A stretch of DNA of 35,834 nucleotides, from contig DDZY01000037.1 in assembly GCA_002346525.1 (NCBI GenBank), positions 1 through 35,834 on the forward strand. Direction: 5' to 3'. A program made the translations under genes and the position numbers. Shown here piece after piece: positions 32,968-35,834 of the stretch (positions are counted from its first letter, which is position 1; every line of letters starts with the position of its first letter). The notes below the pieces were generated by a model. The model ran no database searches. It had not been told where the DNA came from and was given only the letters and a program-made list of their open reading frames with translations. This DNA comes from Proteobacteria bacterium UBA2996. Its GTDB lineage: Bacteria; Pseudomonadota; Gammaproteobacteria; Arenicellales; UBA868.

Positions 32968-34434
32968 TTAGGGCAGGCAATCCAGATAGGTTTCCATGTC
33001 CCATTCGGTGGTGGTATGCATAAAGCGCTCCCACTCATCGTTTTTGTACCAGTGAAAGATCTTGTACATATCGTCTGGCATAGCCGACTTAATAACGTCG
33101 TCATCAGCCAACCGGTCAAGCGCCTCGCCCAGAGACATCGGCAACTTTTTGACCTGCTTTCCGGCCTCCATGGCTTGATAAATATTGCGGTTCTCCGGCT
33201 GGCCCGGATCAATATCGTTGTCGATACCGTCTTCAAAAGTCTTGAGCAGTGCGCTACCCATCAGGTACGGATTCACCATGGAGTCGACCGCGCGATATTC
33301 AAAGCGTCCTGGAGCCGATACGCGCAGACCCGTAGTACGGTTCTGGTAACCCCAATCCGCAAAAACCGGCGCCCAGAATCCCGTATCCCAAAGACGGCGG
33401 TACGAGTTCACAGTGGAGCAGCCGATCGCGGTCAGTGCACCCAGATGATTTACGATACCGCCGACACACTGCAGGCCGACCTTGCCCGGCATCTGCAGAT
33501 CATCCGTATCCGGCATAAAAAGATTCTCGCCGCCACTGCGATAGGTAAACACGGCATCCATACCCGGCAGCGTGTCGTTATGCAGCCGGTTGATACTTTC
33601 TTCACCGCCTCGCCAAAGAGAGATATTCGTGTGACAGCCGTTCGCTGACACCCCCATGAATGGTTTCGTCATGAAACAAGCAATGAGATTGTTTTCCCTC
33701 GCAACCTGCGCGCAAATTTGCCGATAAGTCGCAAGCCGATCGGCATTTCGTGTGACGTCATCAAATGTCCAATTCAATTCCAGTTGACCGGGCGCATCCT
33801 CGTGATCGCCCTGAATCATATCCATCCCCATCGCATAACAGTATTCGATGACTTGCATAAATACAGGTCTCAGCGACTCAAACTGATCGATGTGGTAGCA
33901 ATACGGATTAGAGAATCCACCGTCCGGCTTGCCGTCCTCTCCTCGTTTCAGCCACATCATTTCCGGTTCTGTCCCGACCCGGAAATCCATGTCGTACTTT
34001 TCCTTGAACTGGGAGTGGAAACGCTTGAGATTGCCTCGACAATCGGAGGTCAGGGCCATGCCCGGGTTTTCACGTTCTTCTCGGTTCCGGAAACATACGC
34101 AGAAGACTCGAGCCACCCGTTTGTCCCAGGGCAACTGACAAAACGTGTCTGGATCAGGAATGCCGACTAGTTCCATCGACTCGGGACCATACCCGATGTA
34201 ATCTCCATGCCGGTCGACAAAAAGATTCGCCGTCGAGCCGTACACCAACTGGAATCCACGCTCGGCCGTACGTTCCCAGTGATCTGCGGGGATACCCTTT
34301 CCGACGATTCGGCCAGTCACTGAAATGAATTGATAATAAATGTAGCTGATACCCAGCTCATTGATTTTCTCGCGGACCTGCTTTACGAGATCATCCCGTC
34401 CCGGCTGCGCAACATAGGCTTCAAGATCTGTCAT
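32968..34434 (-). CDS. Glutamine synthetase-like ligase of module 2
   Basis: This 488-residue protein has a complete GS active-site set: GTEPEMMW (E156/E158), DHEDAPGQLELNW (E212/E219), CFMTKPFMG, NGCHTNIS (H268) and RFEYRAVDSMVNPYLM. It is about 50 residues longer than the GmaS-like enzyme of module 1 and only distantly related to it. The N-terminal GISYIYYQFISVTGRIVGKG is distinctive. It lies between an FAD amine oxidoreductase and an NMG-synthase-like complex, so it probably ligates an amine to glutamate. The amine is not identifiable. An AAGGAGAGG site precedes the ATG. Confidence 0.85.
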   Translation of the reverse strand: MTDLEAYVAQPGRDDLVKQVREKINELGISYIYYQFISVTGRIVGKGIPADHWERTAERGFQLVYGSTANLFVDRHGDYIGYGPESMELVGIPDPDTFCQLPWDKRVARVFCVCFRNREERENPGMALTSDCRGNLKRFHSQFKEKYDMDFRVGTEPEMMWLKRGEDGKPDGGFSNPYCYHIDQFESLRPVFMQVIEYCYAMGMDMIQGDHEDAPGQLELNWTFDDVTRNADRLATYRQICAQVARENNLIACFMTKPFMGVSANGCHTNISLWRGGEESINRLHNDTLPGMDAVFTYRSGGENLFMPDTDDLQMPGKVGLQCVGGIVNHLGALTAIGCSTVNSYRRLWDTGFWAPVFADWGYQNRTTGLRVSAPGRFEYRAVDSMVNPYLMGSALLKTFEDGIDNDIDPGQPENRNIYQAMEAGKQVKKLPMSLGEALDRLADDDVIKSAMPDDMYKIFHWYKNDEWERFMHTTTEWDMETYLDCLP

Positions 34435-34452
34435 TTTTATTCCTCTCCTTAT

Positions 34453-34477
34453 TTAGGTTTTCGAATTAGGTTTTCGA
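34453..34477 (-). repeat. 13-base-period tandem repeat in front of the module 2 GS-like gene
   Basis: TTAGGTTTTCGA occurs twice with a 13-base period, immediately upstream of the ribosome site of the GS-like gene. On the transcript this reads as two TCGAAAACCTAA units before AAGGAGAGG. Confidence 0.75.
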
Positions 34478-34546
34478 TCAGTTTCGTTTTTTCAGTCGTT
34501 ACCGCTTTTTCATCGTTTTCCGTTTGTTGTTTGTGTGGAATCCTTA

Positions 34547-35834
34547 TCAACTCCAAGGGAACGGACTATTGGATACCGGGTGCAAATTACCCTGCGCGTA
34601 CCTTGAGAACCTGAAAGGTTCGAGCAACGCGCTTGTGGTTCCGGCGATCTCTTCTGCAACGAGCTTGCCTACCCCCAGCATCTTGTACCCGTGGTTGGAG
34701 TCTGCAATCACATAGCAGTTCTCACAAAACACATCAAATACCGGAAAGCTATCCGGGGTGAACGCACCGATACCGCCAGACGGCTCATCCTTGTACTTTG
34801 GGGTCTGCCCTTCAAAACGTTTCTGGCAGTGAGCGAGTGCTGAGCACCACATGTGCGCAAACTCGGCCCCCACAACAAAATCGGGCGAGTCCGGTCCGTA
34901 CGGATCCACCGCCACCTTGTCCGGCTCGGTCGGCACCTTAAAGGGCGCGGCTCCTCCTTGAATTCCGTTAAAGTGGAAATCCGGTTTGTAGTAGATGCCC
35001 CACATCTTGTCTGTAATGACCGACCCGTCGACATCCGAGATCAGCGGCGCATCAGAGTCGACATGGATCACGGGCGGCATCTCACCGTCGTTAGTGCGCT
35101 GAATTTTGGGATCCACTCCCAAGGTACCTTCCTGCAGTGACCAAAAAATCCACATCGGAATGTCATGATGCATCTCACCGTCCGATCCCTTGATGCTCAC
35201 CGCGCGAGGCAACTCAAGCATTTCCCACAGACTCTTCACCCAGGGACCTGCCGCGAGCACAACGTAGTCACATTCAATTGTTCCCCGGTCCGTAACAACT
35301 GCGGTGACGGCGCCGCTGCCATTACCGCGCTCGAATCCCTGGACAGTCGCACCCGTCAGAATTCGAACACCCTCCCCTTCAGCCTTGCCGGCCAGGCCAT
35401 ACATGGCACGGGTATTGTTCGAATAGCCACCTGGCTTTTCATGCAGTACCGACGTGATGCCCTGGGCCTGCCAGTCGTCAAAGAGGTCCCGCATGTACTC
35501 AGCGGACTCTTTGGCGCCCTCAATGAAAACCGACTCGTAACCGATATCCTTTTGTTGTTCGGCGATGGTCGAGACGTCCTCACGCATGACCTCCGGGCTG
35601 ATCTGCATGTAACCGACCGGATGGTAACTATAGGCTTCGGGATCGCTCTCCCAAACCTTTACGCTATGCGCCATCAGTTCGCGCATGGCCGGCTGGTAAT
35701 AGTTGTTGCGCACAACGCCACAGGCAATGCCTGATGCGCCAGCAGCGATAGCGGTTTTGTCGACGACGAGGATGTCCGACCCATCGCCTTCGCCTTTTCT
35801 TTTGAGCTGCAGGGCAAGGTGATACGCGGTACTC
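34547..35834 (-). CDS. FAD-dependent amine oxidoreductase, DAO family (partial, N-terminus off the right edge)
   Basis: The frame enters at the right edge as AYHLALQLKRKGEG and runs about 428 residues to the stop at 34547. The first residues of the protein, including the FAD GxGxxG loop, lie outside the window. Visible DAO-family features are LVVDKTAIAAGASGIACG, YVVLAAGPW near the middle and a C-terminal YVIADSNHGYKMLGVGK. This resembles sarcosine and dimethylglycine dehydrogenases and the FAD subunit of NMG dehydrogenase. No GcvT-like folate domain is fused. It is the first visible gene of module 2, 112 bases before the GS-like gene. It probably demethylates a secondary or tertiary amine or N-methylglutamate; the substrate is unresolved. 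Confidence 0.82.
   Translation of the reverse strand, partial: STAYHLALQLKRKGEGDGSDILVVDKTAIAAGASGIACGVVRNNYYQPAMRELMAHSVKVWESDPEAYSYHPVGYMQISPEVMREDVSTIAEQQKDIGYESVFIEGAKESAEYMRDLFDDWQAQGITSVLHEKPGGYSNNTRAMYGLAGKAEGEGVRILTGATVQGFERGNGSGAVTAVVTDRGTIECDYVVLAAGPWVKSLWEMLELPRAVSIKGSDGEMHHDIPMWIFWSLQEGTLGVDPKIQRTNDGEMPPVIHVDSDAPLISDVDGSVITDKMWGIYYKPDFHFNGIQGGAAPFKVPTEPDKVAVDPYGPDSPDFVVGAEFAHMWCSALAHCQKRFEGQTPKYKDEPSGGIGAFTPDSFPVFDVFCENCYVIADSNHGYKMLGVGKLVAEEIAGTTSALLEPFRFSRYAQGNLHPVSNSPFPWS

Overview
The window looks like a chromosomal segment from a proteobacterium that lives on methylated amines. GC is mid-50s outside one AT-rich island. Shine-Dalgarno sites are strong, several starts are TTG or GTG, and an rplM-rpsI pair sits beside glycolate oxidase genes. 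The gene set matches the trimethylamine (TMA) and TMA N-oxide (TMAO) catabolic clusters known from marine Alphaproteobacteria and Methylocella. I cannot fix the taxon from the sequence alone.

Layout. (1) 1-6000, minus strand: a secreted transglutaminase-like protein cut by the left edge, rpsI and rplM, then glcD-glcE-glcF transcribed toward them. (2) 6118-6582: a plus-strand DUF985 cupin, convergent with the next operon. (3) 6579-14733, minus strand: module 1, in transcription order glutamine amidotransferase II (mgsA-like), fused GXGXG/FMN glutamate-synthase (mgsBC-like), a GltD-type reductase fused to a degenerate glutamate-synthase barrel, an XRE-cupin regulator, a GmaS-type glutamine synthetase, and a class I amidotransferase. 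(4) 14891-16234: tmm, TMA monooxygenase. Its upstream region carries a perfect FNR-type box and short tandem repeats and is shared with a divergent cupin gene. (5) 16977-17717: the relic of a third glutamine synthetase, an AT-rich island, and a structured leader before amt. (6) 17718-26399, plus strand: amt, a small membrane protein, tdm (TMAO demethylase), and the TMAO ABC transporter tmoX-tmoW-tmoV. (7) 26453-35834, minus strand: module 2, transcribed from beyond the right edge: FAD amine oxidoreductase, a second glutamine-synthetase-like enzyme, amidotransferase II, GXGXG, FMN glutamate-synthase, a 129-residue unknown, folD and fhs.

How the genes fit together. TMAO is imported by TmoXVW, or made from TMA by Tmm. 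Tdm splits it to dimethylamine and formaldehyde, which its C-terminal folate domain can pass to tetrahydrofolate. Methylamine, formed by dimethylamine demethylation encoded elsewhere, can enter the gamma-glutamylmethylamide / N-methylglutamate route through GmaS and the NMG-synthase-like subunits. FolD and Fhs oxidise the folate-bound C1 unit and can recover ATP. Amt takes up or retains ammonium and perhaps methylammonium.

Points most worth a second look: a two-state leader before amt that can bury its own Shine-Dalgarno; a long-range stem leader before tmoX; a FolD with two of four catalytic residues substituted; the GltD-pseudo-GOGAT fusion; the second, uncharacterised GS/NMGS-like operon with its own FAD oxidoreductase; and an internally deleted glutamine-synthetase relic.
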